DNA of 64,000 bases from Ralstonia pickettii (GTDB taxonomy: Bacteria > Pseudomonadota > Gammaproteobacteria > Burkholderiales > Burkholderiaceae): assembly GCF_030582395.1 (NCBI RefSeq), contig NZ_CP104381.1:930001-994000 (forward strand), given 5' to 3'. Each line of letters begins with the position of its first letter. The first letter of the stretch is position 1. This document shows positions 38,982 to 50,570 of the stretch, one piece after another. The translations under genes were made by a program, and so were the position numbers. Below the pieces are notes generated by a model. It saw only the letters and a list, made by a program, of their open reading frames with translations. It was not told the DNA's origin and did not search any database.

Positions 38982-39731
38982 ATGACCCAAGCATTGAACA
39001 ACCAGGTTGCGTTCGTTACCGGCGCCTCGCGCGGCATCGGTCGTGCCATCGCGTTGGAACTGGCCCGTCAGGGCGCAACGGTGGTGGGTACGGCCACGTC
39101 TGAAGCCGGCGCACAAGCCATCACGGCTTACTTTGCCGAAGCCGGTGTGAAAGGTACGGGCGTGGTGCTCAACGTGAATGACGCTGCGCGTTGCGAAGCC
39201 GTCATCGACGAAACCATCAAGACGCACGGTGGCCTGAACATTCTCGTCAACAATGCCGGCATCACGCAGGACAACCTCGCGATGCGGATGAAGGACGAGG
39301 AATGGATGTCGGTCATTGATACGAACCTCTCCGCCGTGTTCCGCCTGTCCCGCGCCGTGCTGCGTCCCATGATGAAGGCGCGTGGTGGCCGCATCATCAA
39401 CATCACGTCGGTCGTGGGTTCCGCTGGCAACCCGGGTCAGGCAAACTACGCCGCAGCCAAGGCCGGCGTCGAGGGCATGGCCCGCGCACTGGCTCGTGAG
39501 ATCGGCAGTCGTAACATCACCGTGAACTGTATCGCGCCGGGCTTTATCGACACTGACATGACGAAGGTCCTGTCCGAAGAGCAACATACCGCGCTGAAGG
39601 CGCAGATTCCGTTGGGCCGCCTCGGCGCCCCCGAGGATATCGCCAGCGCGGTTGCCTTCCTTGCGTCACCGGCGGCAGGCTACATTACAGGCTCGACGCT
39701 GCACGTCAACGGCGGCATGTACATGGGATAA
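38982..39731 (+). CDS. fabG: 3-oxoacyl-ACP reductase
   Basis: 249-residue NADPH-dependent SDR for the first reduction of fatty-acid elongation. The TGASRGIG nucleotide motif is at residues 12-19, NNAGIT follows, and the Ser-Tyr-Lys triad is in TSVVGSAG and YAAAKAG. It matches FabG in length and gene order (fabD-fabG-acpP). Confidence 0.96.
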   Translation: MTQALNNQVAFVTGASRGIGRAIALELARQGATVVGTATSEAGAQAITAYFAEAGVKGTGVVLNVNDAARCEAVIDETIKTHGGLNILVNNAGITQDNLAMRMKDEEWMSVIDTNLSAVFRLSRAVLRPMMKARGGRIINITSVVGSAGNPGQANYAAAKAGVEGMARALAREIGSRNITVNCIAPGFIDTDMTKVLSEEQHTALKAQIPLGRLGAPEDIASAVAFLASPAAGYITGSTLHVNGGMYMG

Positions 39732-39916
39732 GGAAGCCGTCCCGGCGGTGAGAGTGCAGAGTCTTGCGCATGTGCAAATCCTGTGCGATCGCCGATTTAA
39801 CTGGCTTTTAGCTTCATGTTTGGCGCATTTTTTGCATGGTTTCCGGCGCGGTTTTTCGTCGCGCAAACCTGCTAGAATGCGCGCACTTTTTGTCGAATAC
39901 TTCCCTGGAGGGTTAA

Positions 39917-40156
39917 ATGGACAACATCGACGCACGCGTTAAGAAGATCGTTGCTGAGCAACTCGGCGTGGCCGAAGCAGACATCAAGAACGAATCGTCG
40001 TTCGTGAACGATCTGGGCGCGGATTCGCTCGATACGGTTGAGCTGGTGATGGCTCTGGAAGATGAGTTCGGTATGGAAATCCCGGACGAAGAAGCCGAGA
40101 AGATCACCACGGTGCAGCAAGCCATCGATTACGCGACCGCCCACGTCAAGGCGTAA
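39917..40156 (+). CDS. acpP: Acyl carrier protein
   Basis: 79-residue acidic carrier. The Ser that receives 4'-phosphopantetheine (from AcpS, encoded in this window at 53147-53590) is in [10 protein letters not shown], near residue 38. Length and sequence are standard. It starts 185 bp after fabG, after a region with a possible -10 (TAGAAT at 39873-39878), so it may have its own promoter for high expression. A long inverted repeat separates it from fabF. Confidence 0.97.
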   Translation: MDNIDARVKKIVAEQLGVAEADIKNESSFVNDLGADSLDTVELVMALEDEFGMEIPDEEAEKITTVQQAIDYATAHVKA

Positions 40157-40182
40157 GCGTCAATCGATCTCTTGACATCGCG

Positions 40183-40236
40183 GGCCACAGAAAGGGCGGT
40201 TGTCCGGTTTGACCGGGTGGCGCGTTTTCTGTGGCC
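40183..40236 (+). terminator. Long hairpin between acpP and fabF (possible attenuator)
   Basis: GGCCACAGAAA (40183-40193) pairs with TTTCTGTGGCC (40226-40236), an 11-bp perfect stem; the loop contains a smaller CCGGT-TTG-ACCGG hairpin. Only TTTG follows, so it may be a weak terminator, an RNA-processing site or an mRNA stabiliser that sets the acpP to fabF ratio. Confidence 0.55.
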
Positions 40237-40269
40237 TTTGTCGCTGATACAGAGTTGCAGGAAAGCATA

Positions 40270-41502
40270 GTGAGCCGTCGTCGCGTAGTCGTAACCGGCC
40301 TGGGGCTGGTCTCTCCGGTAGGGAACTCGGTCGCCGAGGGGTGGGCCAATCTGGTCGCCGGCAAGTCCGGGATCGCCACCATCACCAAATTCGATCCGTC
40401 GAACCTGGCCGTCCATTTCGCCGGTGAGGTGAAGGGTTTCAACGCCGAGGAATACATCCCGGCGAAGGAAGCCCGCAACATGGATACGTTCATCCATTAC
40501 GGCATTGCTGCCGGCGTGCAGGCGCTCAAGGACAGCGGGCTGGAAGTGACCGAAGCCAATGCGGAGCGCATCGGCGTGCTGGTCGGTTCCGGTATCGGCG
40601 GCCTGCCGATGATCGAAGATACGCACCAGACCTACGTCGATCGCGGTCCTCGCCGTATTTCCCCGTTCTTCGTGCCGGGTTCGATCATCAACATGATTTC
40701 CGGCCATCTGAGCATCATGTTTGGCCTGAAGGGGCCGAATCTGGCGGCCGTCACGGCTTGCACGACCGGTCTGCATAGCATTGGGCTGGCCGTGCGCCTC
40801 ATCCAGGCGGGCGATGCCGACGCAATGGTGGCCGGCGGTGCCGAATCGACCGTTTCGCCGCTGGGCATTGGTGGCTTTGCTGCCGCCCGTGCGCTGTCGA
40901 CGCGCAACGATGATCCGGCTACGGCCTCCCGTCCCTGGGACAAGGACCGCGACGGCTTCGTCCTTGGCGAAGGTGCGGGGGTGATGGTGCTGGAAGAATA
41001 CGAGTCGGCAAAGGCTCGCGGCGCCACGATTTACGCAGAAGTTGCCGGCTTCGGCATGAGCGGTGACGCTTTCCATATGACGGCACCGAACATGGACGGC
41101 CCTCGCCGCTGCATGCTGAACGCACTGCGCGATGCCGGCATGAACGCAGATCAGGTGCATTACCTGAATGCGCACGGCACGTCCACGCCGCTCGGCGACA
41201 AGAACGAATCCGAAGCCATCAAGGCGGCTTTTGGCGATCACGCGGCCAAGATCGTCGTGAACTCCACAAAGTCTATGACCGGTCACTTGCTGGGTGGCGC
41301 GGGCGGTTTGGAGTCGGTGTTTACGGTGCTCGCGCTGCATAATCAGGTATCGCCGCCGACCATCAACATTTTCAACCAAGACCCCGAGTGCGATCTGGAT
41401 TACTGCGCGAACACCGCGCGGGACATGAAGATCGACGTGGCCGTGAAGAACAACTTCGGCTTCGGCGGGACGAACGGTACGCTGGTGTTCAAGCGCCCGT
41501 AA
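40270..41502 (+). CDS. fabF: Beta-ketoacyl-ACP synthase II
   Basis: 410-residue KAS II for fatty-acid elongation. The GTG at 40270, with AGGAA 8 bp upstream, gives the family start [17 protein letters not shown]. The active-site Cys is in TACTTGLHS, and the two His in [11 protein letters not shown] and [13 protein letters not shown]; the C-terminal [12 protein letters not shown] is conserved. E. coli FabF has 413 residues. A longer ATG start at 40231 lies within the upstream hairpin and is not favoured. Confidence 0.95.
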   Translation: MSRRRVVVTGLGLVSPVGNSVAEGWANLVAGKSGIATITKFDPSNLAVHFAGEVKGFNAEEYIPAKEARNMDTFIHYGIAAGVQALKDSGLEVTEANAERIGVLVGSGIGGLPMIEDTHQTYVDRGPRRISPFFVPGSIINMISGHLSIMFGLKGPNLAAVTACTTGLHSIGLAVRLIQAGDADAMVAGGAESTVSPLGIGGFAAARALSTRNDDPATASRPWDKDRDGFVLGEGAGVMVLEEYESAKARGATIYAEVAGFGMSGDAFHMTAPNMDGPRRCMLNALRDAGMNADQVHYLNAHGTSTPLGDKNESEAIKAAFGDHAAKIVVNSTKSMTGHLLGGAGGLESVFTVLALHNQVSPPTINIFNQDPECDLDYCANTARDMKIDVAVKNNFGFGGTNGTLVFKRP

Positions 41503-41550
41503 GGCAGAGCGGCACTTCGCCCCAGGGCGCGTGCCGCTTCCTTTTTTGCC

Positions 41551-42042
41551 TTGGTTATTCAGCTCCTTCTCTTTCCAGCGCCGTATCGGCGGTTATGCGC
41601 GATCAGCCGATTCGGCATGGCTGTTCTTGTCTGCGCGGTGGTGTTGTGGGCGATCAAGGCATGGGGCGCCGCATTGCCTTGGTTTACCTGGGGCGTCATC
41701 ACCGGGTCGACGATGGCTGCCTGCGTTCCCTTGATGGTGAACCGTTCACCGCTCGCAATGGAACTGATGTGGCGCGCTCGTCTCAAAGAGGACGGAGAGC
41801 CGGGGCAAGCCGTGTGGCAGGTCCGATTGAAAGCGTCAAAAGCGGTCCAAAATGCGCCTCTGCTATGGTCATGGCCACTTGGTGAGCGCGTCTTGGTCCT
41901 TGGGGTCGCGCGACGCGGGTGGTGTCCACAGATTATTGTGCTGATGCCGCCCTGGTTTTCCGCCAGGACGCTACGTCGTATGCGAAGTCTGTTGCGCCTG
42001 GGGCCCCCGCGGCTGGTTTCCCAGGTGTCCGGTGTGTCGTAG
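41551..42042 (+). CDS. Membrane protein of unknown function between fabF and rpoE
   Basis: 163 residues from TTG 41551, or 141 from the in-frame ATG at 41617. Two hydrophobic segments (about residues 22-40 and 46-60) are followed by a basic soluble part containing LLWSWPLGERVLVL and PPWFSARTLRRMRSLLRLG. The layout (paired membrane helices, then a small C-terminal domain) resembles YgfX/CptA-like proteins, but I cannot confirm the family. It lies 48 bp after fabF and 61 bp before rpoE in the same direction; a role in envelope control would fit but is speculative. Confidence 0.55.
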   Translation: MVIQLLLFPAPYRRLCAISRFGMAVLVCAVVLWAIKAWGAALPWFTWGVITGSTMAACVPLMVNRSPLAMELMWRARLKEDGEPGQAVWQVRLKASKAVQNAPLLWSWPLGERVLVLGVARRGWCPQIIVLMPPWFSARTLRRMRSLLRLGPPRLVSQVSGVS

Positions 42043-42103
42043 GTAAAATACAACGTTTCCGAGTCACATAAATTCAAGGCGATACACTGCAGGTGAAGAA
42101 TCC

Positions 42104-42703
42104 GTGAGCGAACGCGAAGCCGACCAGATCCTCGTCGAGCGCGTCCAGCAAGGCGATAAGCGAGCGTTTGAACTGCTGGTGGTCAAGTATCACCGGAAGA
42201 TCATTCGGCTCGTCTCCCGCCTGATCCGTGACCCGGCCGAAGTCGAGGATGTGGCACAGGATGCCTTTATCAAGGCCTACCGTGCGTTGCCCCAGTTCCG
42301 GGGGGAATCCGCGTTCTATACGTGGCTGTATCGCATCGCCGTCAACACGGCGAAGAATTACCTAGCGACGCAGGGTCGGCGCCCTGAATCGTCCAGCGAC
42401 ATCGACACCGAAGAGGCTGAAACTTTTGCCGACGGTGAGCTACTAAGGGATATCAATACGCCGGACTCCATGCTGCACACCAAGCAGGTGGCCGAAACGG
42501 TCAACCGTGCAATGGAAGCGCTGCCCGAAGAATTGCGTACTGCAATCACACTGCGGGAGATCGAGGGTCTGAGCTATGAGGAAATCGCTGAGGCAATGGA
42601 ATGCCCGATCGGCACGGTCCGGTCCCGCATTTTCCGGGCGCGCGAGGCGATTGCCGAGAAATTGCGCCCCCTGCTGGGAACAGTGGAGGGCAAACGGTGG
42701 TAG
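42104..42703 (+). CDS. rpoE: ECF sigma factor of envelope stress (sigma-E / AlgU)
   Basis: 199-residue extracytoplasmic-function sigma factor. Region 2 (RLIRDPAEVEDVAQDAFIKAYRA, about 41-63, split by the usual DVAQD core) and region 4 (LREIEGLSYEEIAEAM, near 150-165) match RpoE/AlgU closely. It directs transcription of envelope-repair genes when its anti-sigma factor is degraded. The start is GTG at 42104. The following rseA, mucB and mucD are its classical partners. Confidence 0.95.
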   Translation: MSEREADQILVERVQQGDKRAFELLVVKYHRKIIRLVSRLIRDPAEVEDVAQDAFIKAYRALPQFRGESAFYTWLYRIAVNTAKNYLATQGRRPESSSDIDTEEAETFADGELLRDINTPDSMLHTKQVAETVNRAMEALPEELRTAITLREIEGLSYEEIAEAMECPIGTVRSRIFRAREAIAEKLRPLLGTVEGKRW

Positions 42704-42810
42704 CCAGCCGATATGACAAGCCGGCGGCCGCATGCGGCTGCAAACGGTGAAACCTCGGGAAGTCTTCTCTCGGATCGTTGATTGGACGTTGGAGTTTTTG
42801 GGGTCGGGAA

Positions 42811-43443
42811 ATGGGTCAGGCTCAATTGCAAACAGCAGAAGCGGAGTTCGCGCAGCGCATCTCTGCTTTGATGGACGGCGAAGTCGCGGCGCACGAGGTG
42901 TCGTCTGCGGTCGAGCTCGCCAAGGATGGTGAGGGCGCTGCGCATTGGCGCGAATATCAACTGATCGGAGACGTGCTCCGGTCGGAAGATCTTCTGAACA
43001 CGCTTTCCTCAGAAGATTTCGTCAGCCGGTTCTCGGCCAAGCTCGACGCTGAGCCGCATCTGCTGGTGCCGGCTGTGGCACAGCGCGCGAAAGCCCAGCA
43101 GAGGCACCGCTTCCTGGTCAGCCCCGCTTGGGTCCGCCGCATCATGCCGACGACCGCGGTGGCGGCGGCGGTGGCGGCCGTTAGCTGGGTTGTCGTGCCG
43201 CAGTTGCGCGGTCCTGCCGATGGTGCCGACGGCTCTCCAGCGTTGGTCGCCAAAGCGACGCAGGGCGGCGGCGCGCAGGCGCTGACCGTGGCGGCAACCG
43301 ACGATACGCCAATGATCCGTGATGCCCGTCTGGACGAATACTTGAGCGCTCACCGCCAGTCGGCGACCAACGGTATGGTGGTTCCTTATCTGCGTGCAGT
43401 GGCCAACGGGGTGGCGAACACCCAGGACTCCAATCAGGAATAA
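42811..43443 (+). CDS. rseA: Anti-sigma-E factor RseA/MucA
   Basis: 210-residue single-pass inner-membrane protein that holds sigma-E inactive. The N-terminal cytoplasmic domain has the RseA-type ISALMDGEVAAHE and HWREYQLIGDVLR; a membrane segment is near residues 115-132 (TTAVAAAVAAVSWVVV). The periplasmic tail is short and Ala/Gln-rich. The ATG at 42811 is chosen with GGGA upstream; the frame is open to 42778. It overlaps mucB by one base (TAATG). Confidence 0.9.
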   Translation: MGQAQLQTAEAEFAQRISALMDGEVAAHEVSSAVELAKDGEGAAHWREYQLIGDVLRSEDLLNTLSSEDFVSRFSAKLDAEPHLLVPAVAQRAKAQQRHRFLVSPAWVRRIMPTTAVAAAVAAVSWVVVPQLRGPADGADGSPALVAKATQGGGAQALTVAATDDTPMIRDARLDEYLSAHRQSATNGMVVPYLRAVANGVANTQDSNQE

Positions 43444-44552
43444 TGCGGGCATCCATGTCGAAGGTGTGGCACCCCGTTGCCGGGGCAGGCGCCCGCAAGC
43501 TGCAGGCCGTTCGTCGGTCGGTTTTTCTTCTTCTGTGTGTTTCGGCGCTGGCGACTGCTGCTCAGCCGCAGCCCGATCCCATGCCGCGCAAGGAGGCCGC
43601 CTCCTGGCTCGCCAAAATCCATCGCGCGGCGCTCAAGCAGAACTATGTCGGCACGCTGACGTATCAGCGTGGCACCGGCATGCACTCCACCCGCATCCAG
43701 CATTACTCCGATCTCTTCAATAATGAGTACGAGCGCGTCGAAGCGCTGGACGGCAAGCAGCGCGAAATGCTGCGCCAGAATGACGTCGTCCGGAACCTGA
43801 TTTACGACGTCAAACTCGTTGTGACGGAGAAGCAGGAGCACAAGGACAGCTTCCCCGCGCTGCTCGCCACCACCAATGGCGATGTGCTCGATCAATACGA
43901 CATGCGCCATCTACCGACGGAGCGCGTCGCGGGCATGGATTGCGAAGTCTTCCAGCTCGATCCGAAGGACGGCTACCGCTATGCCTACCGTATCTGGGCG
44001 GAGCGCAACAGTGGTTTGCTCATGCGTGCCCAGACCATCGGTGAAGACGGCAAGGTGCTTGAGCAGGTCGCGTTCTCGCAAGTGGAATTGGGTGTGCCGT
44101 CGGAAAAGCAGAAGATCGTAGCTGCGTTCAAGAACCTGAACGGCTGGAATCAGTACGAGATCGTGACGCAGCCGACCAACCTGGCCGAGCAAGGCTGGAC
44201 GATCGGCAACCCCGTCAAGGGCTTCCAGAAAATCCGTGAGGTTCGCCGTCCGCTGGGCGACGTTGCGCCGGCCGGCAAGAACGCTTCTGGGTTCGAGGTC
44301 CAGCAGGTCGTGTTCAGTGACGGGCTCGCAGGGCTGTCGCTCTTCATTGAGCCGGTGTCGGATAAACGCACGCGTCGCGAGGGCTTTATCTCGCAAGGGG
44401 CCACGCATGTAATGGTGCGACGTGTTGCCGATTTCTGGCTGACCGTGGTAGGCGAAGTTCCGTTTGCTACCATCAAGCAGTTTGGCGCAGCAGTCGACTA
44501 CAAGCCGGTGTCCGCCAACGCGACCAACAAGCCTGTCGGCGCGCCACAGTAG
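43443..44552 (+). CDS. mucB: Periplasmic sigma-E regulator RseB/MucB
   Basis: 369-residue exported protein. After the first 25 basic residues a hydrophobic signal (SVFLLLCVSALATAA) leads to the MucB/RseB fold: AASWLAKIHRAALKQNYVGTLTYQ in the LolA-like first domain (about 52-75) and the second domain with GFQKIREVRRP and FSDGLAGLSLFIEP. It guards RseA from proteolysis and senses mislocalised lipids or outer-membrane proteins. The start at 43443 overlaps the rseA stop. Confidence 0.92.
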   Translation: MRASMSKVWHPVAGAGARKLQAVRRSVFLLLCVSALATAAQPQPDPMPRKEAASWLAKIHRAALKQNYVGTLTYQRGTGMHSTRIQHYSDLFNNEYERVEALDGKQREMLRQNDVVRNLIYDVKLVVTEKQEHKDSFPALLATTNGDVLDQYDMRHLPTERVAGMDCEVFQLDPKDGYRYAYRIWAERNSGLLMRAQTIGEDGKVLEQVAFSQVELGVPSEKQKIVAAFKNLNGWNQYEIVTQPTNLAEQGWTIGNPVKGFQKIREVRRPLGDVAPAGKNASGFEVQQVVFSDGLAGLSLFIEPVSDKRTRREGFISQGATHVMVRRVADFWLTVVGEVPFATIKQFGAAVDYKPVSANATNKPVGAPQ

Positions 44553-44634
44553 CCGCAGCCGGCGTCTGCCGTGGACGCGCGGCGCGGCCGCTGCGATCCC
44601 ATATTTCTATCTGTTTTTGCCCCGGGGAGCCTTC

Positions 44635-46146
44635 ATGCGTACCGCTCGATCCGTTCACGCTTTGCGTCTACTGTGCGTTGCCGCCGCCGTGGCGGTCGGG
44701 AGCGCGCTGACGCCCGCCCACGCCCAGAACGCCACGGGTAGCGTGGCTACGGGCACGTATGGCCTTCCCGATTTTGCCGATCTGGTCGAGAAAGTCAGCC
44801 CCGCTGTCGTCAACATCCGCACGACCGAAAAGGTCCGTATGCAGCAGGGTGGTCCGAACGATGATGACATGGCCGAGTTCTTCCGCCGCTTCTTTGGTGT
44901 GCCGATGCCTGGCATGCCCGGGCAGGGCCAGAAACGTCGCAACGCGCCGCCCCAACAGGAAGAGGAGCAGAGCCGTGGCGTCGGTTCCGGCTTCATCATC
45001 TCGGGTGACGGCTACATCCTGACCAACGCGCATGTGGTGGAAGGCGCGGAAACCATCTACGTCACGCTGATCGACAAACGCGAGTACAAAGCCAAGCTGA
45101 TCGGCCTGGACAAACGCACCGATGTAGCGCTCGTCAAGGTGGAGGCGACGGGGTTGCCCAGCCTCAAGCTCGGCGATTCCGACAAGGTGCGCGTTGGCGA
45201 GTGGGTGCTTGCGATTGGGTCTCCGTTTGGCCTCGACAATACGGTGACGGCGGGCATTGTTTCGGCCAAGGGACGCGATACCGGCGACTACCTGCCGTTC
45301 ATCCAATCCGATGTGGCTGTCAACCCAGGCAACTCGGGCGGCCCGCTGATCAACCTGCGTGGTGAGGTGATCGGCATCAACAACCAGATCTACAGCCAGA
45401 GCGGGGGCTACATGGGCATCTCGTTCTCGATCCCGATCGACGAGGCGATGCGCGTGGCTGAGCAGTTGAAGGCAACGGGCCGCGTGACGCGGGGCCGCAT
45501 CGGCGTGGCAATCGACAACGTGCCGAAGGACGCAGCAGAGTCGCTGGGTCTGGGCCGTGCGCGCGGCGCCTATGTCGGCAATGTCGAGTCGGGTGGGCCT
45601 GCGGACAAGGCCGGCATCGAGGCTGGTGACATCGTTTTGAAGTACAACGGCCGCGATATCGAGAAGGCGGGCGACCTGCAGCGCCAAGTCGGCGAGACGA
45701 AGCCGGGCACGCGCGCTACCGTGCAGGTGTGGCGCAAGGGCGCGACGCGCGATCTGACCGTGATGGTCGCCGAGTTGCAGGCCGACACGAAGGTTGCCCA
45801 GCGCACCAAGGGCGCCCAGCCCGATAACAGCCAGCAGGGCCCGGGCAAGCCGAACGCACTGGGGCTGGTGGTGGCTGACTTGTCTGACGGCGCGCGTCGA
45901 GAGTTCAAGACCAAGAGTGGCGTCGAGGTGCAGGTGTCAGAAGGGCCGGCGGCGCGTGTAGGCATTCGCCCGGGCGATCTGATCCTGCGCGTGGGCGATA
46001 CGGACATCACCAACGCCAAGCAGTTCAACGAGGTGGTCGCCAAGCTCGACAAGAACCGCATGGTTGCCGTGTTTGTGCGTCGCGGCGACGCCACCCAGGT
46101 GGTGACACTGCGTCCGAGCGCGGCCCGGTCAGGTAGTGGCCAGTGA
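44635..46146 (+). CDS. mucD: DegP/MucD-type periplasmic serine protease
   Basis: 503-residue HtrA-family protease and chaperone. Signal peptide at residues 1-30 ending AHA; then the trypsin-like domain with His in TNAHVVEGAE, Asp in DKRTDVALVKV and Ser in NPGNSGGPLIN; then two PDZ domains, the second ending in RRGDATQVVTL. An acidic linker MQQGGPNDDDM lies in the LA loop region. The start at ATG 44635 follows GGGGAG. Position after mucB makes it the MucD ortholog acting in the sigma-E response. The stop overlaps the glutaredoxin start by 4 bp. Confidence 0.93.
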   Translation: MRTARSVHALRLLCVAAAVAVGSALTPAHAQNATGSVATGTYGLPDFADLVEKVSPAVVNIRTTEKVRMQQGGPNDDDMAEFFRRFFGVPMPGMPGQGQKRRNAPPQQEEEQSRGVGSGFIISGDGYILTNAHVVEGAETIYVTLIDKREYKAKLIGLDKRTDVALVKVEATGLPSLKLGDSDKVRVGEWVLAIGSPFGLDNTVTAGIVSAKGRDTGDYLPFIQSDVAVNPGNSGGPLINLRGEVIGINNQIYSQSGGYMGISFSIPIDEAMRVAEQLKATGRVTRGRIGVAIDNVPKDAAESLGLGRARGAYVGNVESGGPADKAGIEAGDIVLKYNGRDIEKAGDLQRQVGETKPGTRATVQVWRKGATRDLTVMVAELQADTKVAQRTKGAQPDNSQQGPGKPNALGLVVADLSDGARREFKTKSGVEVQVSEGPAARVGIRPGDLILRVGDTDITNAKQFNEVVAKLDKNRMVAVFVRRGDATQVVTLRPSAARSGSGQ

Positions 46147-46418
46147 TCGAACTCACACTCTACGGACGCACGTATTGCCATCTGTGCGATGACATGAAAA
46201 ACGCGCTGGAGCCACTCCAGCGCGGTTTTTCTTTTGTGCTGCACGAAGTTGACGTCGACAGCGACCCGGCGCTCGAGACGCGGTTTAATGAATTGGTGCC
46301 TGTTCTGATGACTGGCGCGCCGGAAACGCCGCCGGAAGATGCGCGCGAGCTGTGCCACCACTTTCTCGATGTGCAAGCTGTGCAGGCATGGCTCGCTGCA
46401 CAAACTGCGCATAGCTGA
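46143..46418 (+). CDS. Glutaredoxin-like protein (DUF836)
   Basis: 91-residue thioredoxin-fold protein beginning with GTG in a GTGA overlap with mucD. The redox motif CHLC is in RTYCHLCDDM near residues 11-14, and VPVLMTG carries the conserved cis-Pro. Size and sequence match the DUF836 glutaredoxin-like family, common downstream of mucD in beta-proteobacteria. It may assist thiol balance during envelope stress, which is inference. Confidence 0.85.
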   Translation: MIELTLYGRTYCHLCDDMKNALEPLQRGFSFVLHEVDVDSDPALETRFNELVPVLMTGAPETPPEDARELCHHFLDVQAVQAWLAAQTAHS

Positions 46419-46635
46419 GGTAACGCCGCTGCCGCAAAAAGAGGCGCGGGAAGCCCAATAAAATCCGGTAAAATCGCCTGTTAGCGCCGATTTTTGCATT
46501 GCACGATGCTTGTGCTGCAACCTCGGCTTTGAACCCAATACCTCCCGCCGACGCACCCTATGCGCGCCGGCCATGCCGGAAGCCGCTCGCGCTCCCGGCA
46601 GACGCGCCCGGGATGGGCGCTTTTCGACGCATTCG

Positions 46636-48435
<1,800 letters not shown>

Positions 48436-48465
48436 TTCAGACCTCGCTCGGACGATCTCTCCTCC

Positions 48466-49359
48466 ATGAACTTCGCCCTGATTCTGTTTGTTCTCGTCGT
48501 ACTCACCGGCATTGCTTGGGTGGCTGACAAGCTCGTGTTCCAGCGCCAGCGCCAGGCGGCCGCAGCCGCGGCGCTGGCTGAATTTGATGCGCGCGCGCGG
48601 GTGCAGGCGCAATATGGCGGTGGAGGTGACATCGGTGCAGCCCGTTTGCAACTGGCCGAAGACAAGCTGCGCCAGCCTTGGTGGCTGGAGTACACCGCCA
48701 GCTTCTTCCCAGTGATTGCCGCGGTGTTCCTCTTGCGCTCGTTCGTGATTGAACCGTTCAAGATTCCGTCGGGCTCGATGATTCCGACGCTGCAGATCGG
48801 CGACTTCATCCTCGTCAACAAGTACACGTATGGCGTTCGCTTGCCGATCGTGAACAAGAAGATCGTGGAGCTAAACGAGCCACAACGCGGCGACGTGATG
48901 GTCTTCCGCTACCCGAAAGACGAGTCGATGGATTACATCAAGCGCGTGATCGGCGTGCCCGGCGACGTGGTGAAGTACGACAACAAGCGCTTGACGGTGA
49001 ACGGCCAGCCGGCCACCTACGCGCCGCAGTCAGACTACCTTGATGGTGAACGCCTGACGTATTCGAAGCAGTACCAGGAGGCGCTGGGCAACGTCACGCA
49101 CAACATCCTGAACGACGCCGACCGCCCGGCTTATGTTTCGGGCCCGGACGATTTTCCGTTCCGCGAAAACTGCACATACAATCAGACCGGCTTTACCTGC
49201 AAGGTACCTGCAGGTCACTATTTCATGATGGGCGATAATCGCGACAACAGCGCGGATTCTCGTTACTGGGGCTTCGTGCCGGACAAGAACATCGTCGGGA
49301 AGGCATTCTTCATCTGGATGAATCTGGGTGATCTGAAGCGGATCGGTGCTTTCCACTGA
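48466..49359 (+). CDS. lepB: Signal peptidase I
   Basis: 297-residue membrane protease that cleaves exported preproteins. Two N-terminal membrane segments (about 2-20 and 80-96) hold the periplasmic catalytic part with Ser in IPSGSMIPTL and Lys in YIKRVIGVPGD; the conserved box E MMGDNRDNSADSR is present. Follows lepA by 30 bp, as in E. coli. Confidence 0.96.
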   Translation: MNFALILFVLVVLTGIAWVADKLVFQRQRQAAAAAALAEFDARARVQAQYGGGGDIGAARLQLAEDKLRQPWWLEYTASFFPVIAAVFLLRSFVIEPFKIPSGSMIPTLQIGDFILVNKYTYGVRLPIVNKKIVELNEPQRGDVMVFRYPKDESMDYIKRVIGVPGDVVKYDNKRLTVNGQPATYAPQSDYLDGERLTYSKQYQEALGNVTHNILNDADRPAYVSGPDDFPFRENCTYNQTGFTCKVPAGHYFMMGDNRDNSADSRYWGFVPDKNIVGKAFFIWMNLGDLKRIGAFH

Positions 49360-49421
49360 TCCAATAAGTGACGCAAAGATATCTTACTAAAACTCGGCAA
49401 TTGCAAAACGGGGGAAATGCA

Positions 49422-49790
49422 ATGCGGATTCGTCAGGCCGGTCTGAAACGCCCGTCGCGCGGGATTACCATGTTTGGCATCCTGATCGGCATCATCGTGC
49501 TGATTACGTTTGTGCTGCCAGCCATTCGGTCTGTGCCGAGCCTGATGGAATACCAAGCCATCACGCGTGCTGTGAAGCAGGCGCGTGAGCGTGCAAGCAC
49601 GCGCGAAGAGGTGGCCAGCGCGTTTGATAAGCAGGCTGCGATCGACGACATCACGTCGATCAAAGGTGAAGATCTGGAAGTGCTGGACGGCGGCGGCTCC
49701 ATTCAGGCGGTGCGTTTCTCGTACAAGCGCGAGGTCCCGTTGTATGGCCCCATCGGTCTGGTGATCACCTATTCGGGGACCCAGCGTTGA
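49422..49790 (+). CDS. DUF4845 membrane protein
   Basis: 122-residue protein with one membrane segment ([19 protein letters not shown], about residues 14-32), then a periplasmic domain with the DUF4845 pattern ([21 protein letters not shown], then [18 protein letters not shown]). The family lies between lepB and rnc in many beta- and gamma-proteobacteria; function unknown. The ATG at 49422 with GGGGGAAATG upstream is preferred over 49368. It ends 1 bp before rnc. Confidence 0.85.
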   Translation: MRIRQAGLKRPSRGITMFGILIGIIVLITFVLPAIRSVPSLMEYQAITRAVKQARERASTREEVASAFDKQAAIDDITSIKGEDLEVLDGGGSIQAVRFSYKREVPLYGPIGLVITYSGTQR

Positions 49791-49791
49791 C

Positions 49792-50562
49792 ATGAGTCTG
49801 GATGCACTACAGCAACGTCTTGGCTACCGCTTCAGCAAACCGGAGTTGCTGCAGCAGGCGCTCACCCATCGCAGCCACAGCGCGATGCACAATGAGCGCC
49901 TGGAATTTCTTGGTGATTCGATTCTGAATTGCGCCGTCGCCGACATGCTTTACGGCATGTTCGGCAAGCTGGATGAGGGCGATCTCTCGCGCGTGCGGGC
50001 CAATTTGGTCAAGCAACAGGCGCTGTATGAGATCGCGCAGATGTTGCAGTTGCCCGATGCCCTGCGTCTGGGCGAAGGGGAGTTGAAGAGCGGTGGTTTT
50101 CGCCGGCCTTCCATCCTGGCTGACGCGCTCGAAGCGATTTTCGGGGCGGTGTTTCTCGACGGCGGCTTCGATGCGGCTCGGACGCTGATCCGCAAGCTCT
50201 ATATCCCGATCCTTGAACAGGTCGACCCCCGCACGCTGGGCAAGGATGCCAAGACGCTGTTACAGGAGTACCTCCAAGGTCACAAGATTGCGTTGCCGCT
50301 GTACACGGTGGTTGCCACCCACGGCGCGGCGCATAATCAGCAGTTCGAGGTCGAGTGCTCGATCCCGAAGCTCGAGATTCGCGTCTCCGGCAGCGGGGCA
50401 TCGCGGCGCGCGGCCGAACAATCGGCGGCCAAGCTGGCCCTGGAAGAAGCGCATCGCCTGGTGCCGCAACTCGTCAAGCGCAGCCGCGCCGAGCGCACCG
50501 GCAAGACGCGCAAGCAGGCTACGCCGCCCGATCCGCAGTTGTCTCTCAGGTTGAAGGAATAA
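49792..50562 (+). CDS. rnc: Ribonuclease III
   Basis: 256-residue double-strand-specific RNase that matures rRNA and controls many mRNAs. The signature [12 protein letters not shown] (residues 34-45) and the acidic [15 protein letters not shown] form the active site; a double-stranded RNA-binding domain follows (about 155-225). A basic tail of about 30 residues extends the C-terminus beyond E. coli length (226). 8 bp before era. Confidence 0.96.
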   Translation: MSLDALQQRLGYRFSKPELLQQALTHRSHSAMHNERLEFLGDSILNCAVADMLYGMFGKLDEGDLSRVRANLVKQQALYEIAQMLQLPDALRLGEGELKSGGFRRPSILADALEAIFGAVFLDGGFDAARTLIRKLYIPILEQVDPRTLGKDAKTLLQEYLQGHKIALPLYTVVATHGAAHNQQFEVECSIPKLEIRVSGSGASRRAAEQSAAKLALEEAHRLVPQLVKRSRAERTGKTRKQATPPDPQLSLRLKE

Positions 50563-50570
50563 TCAGGTAA

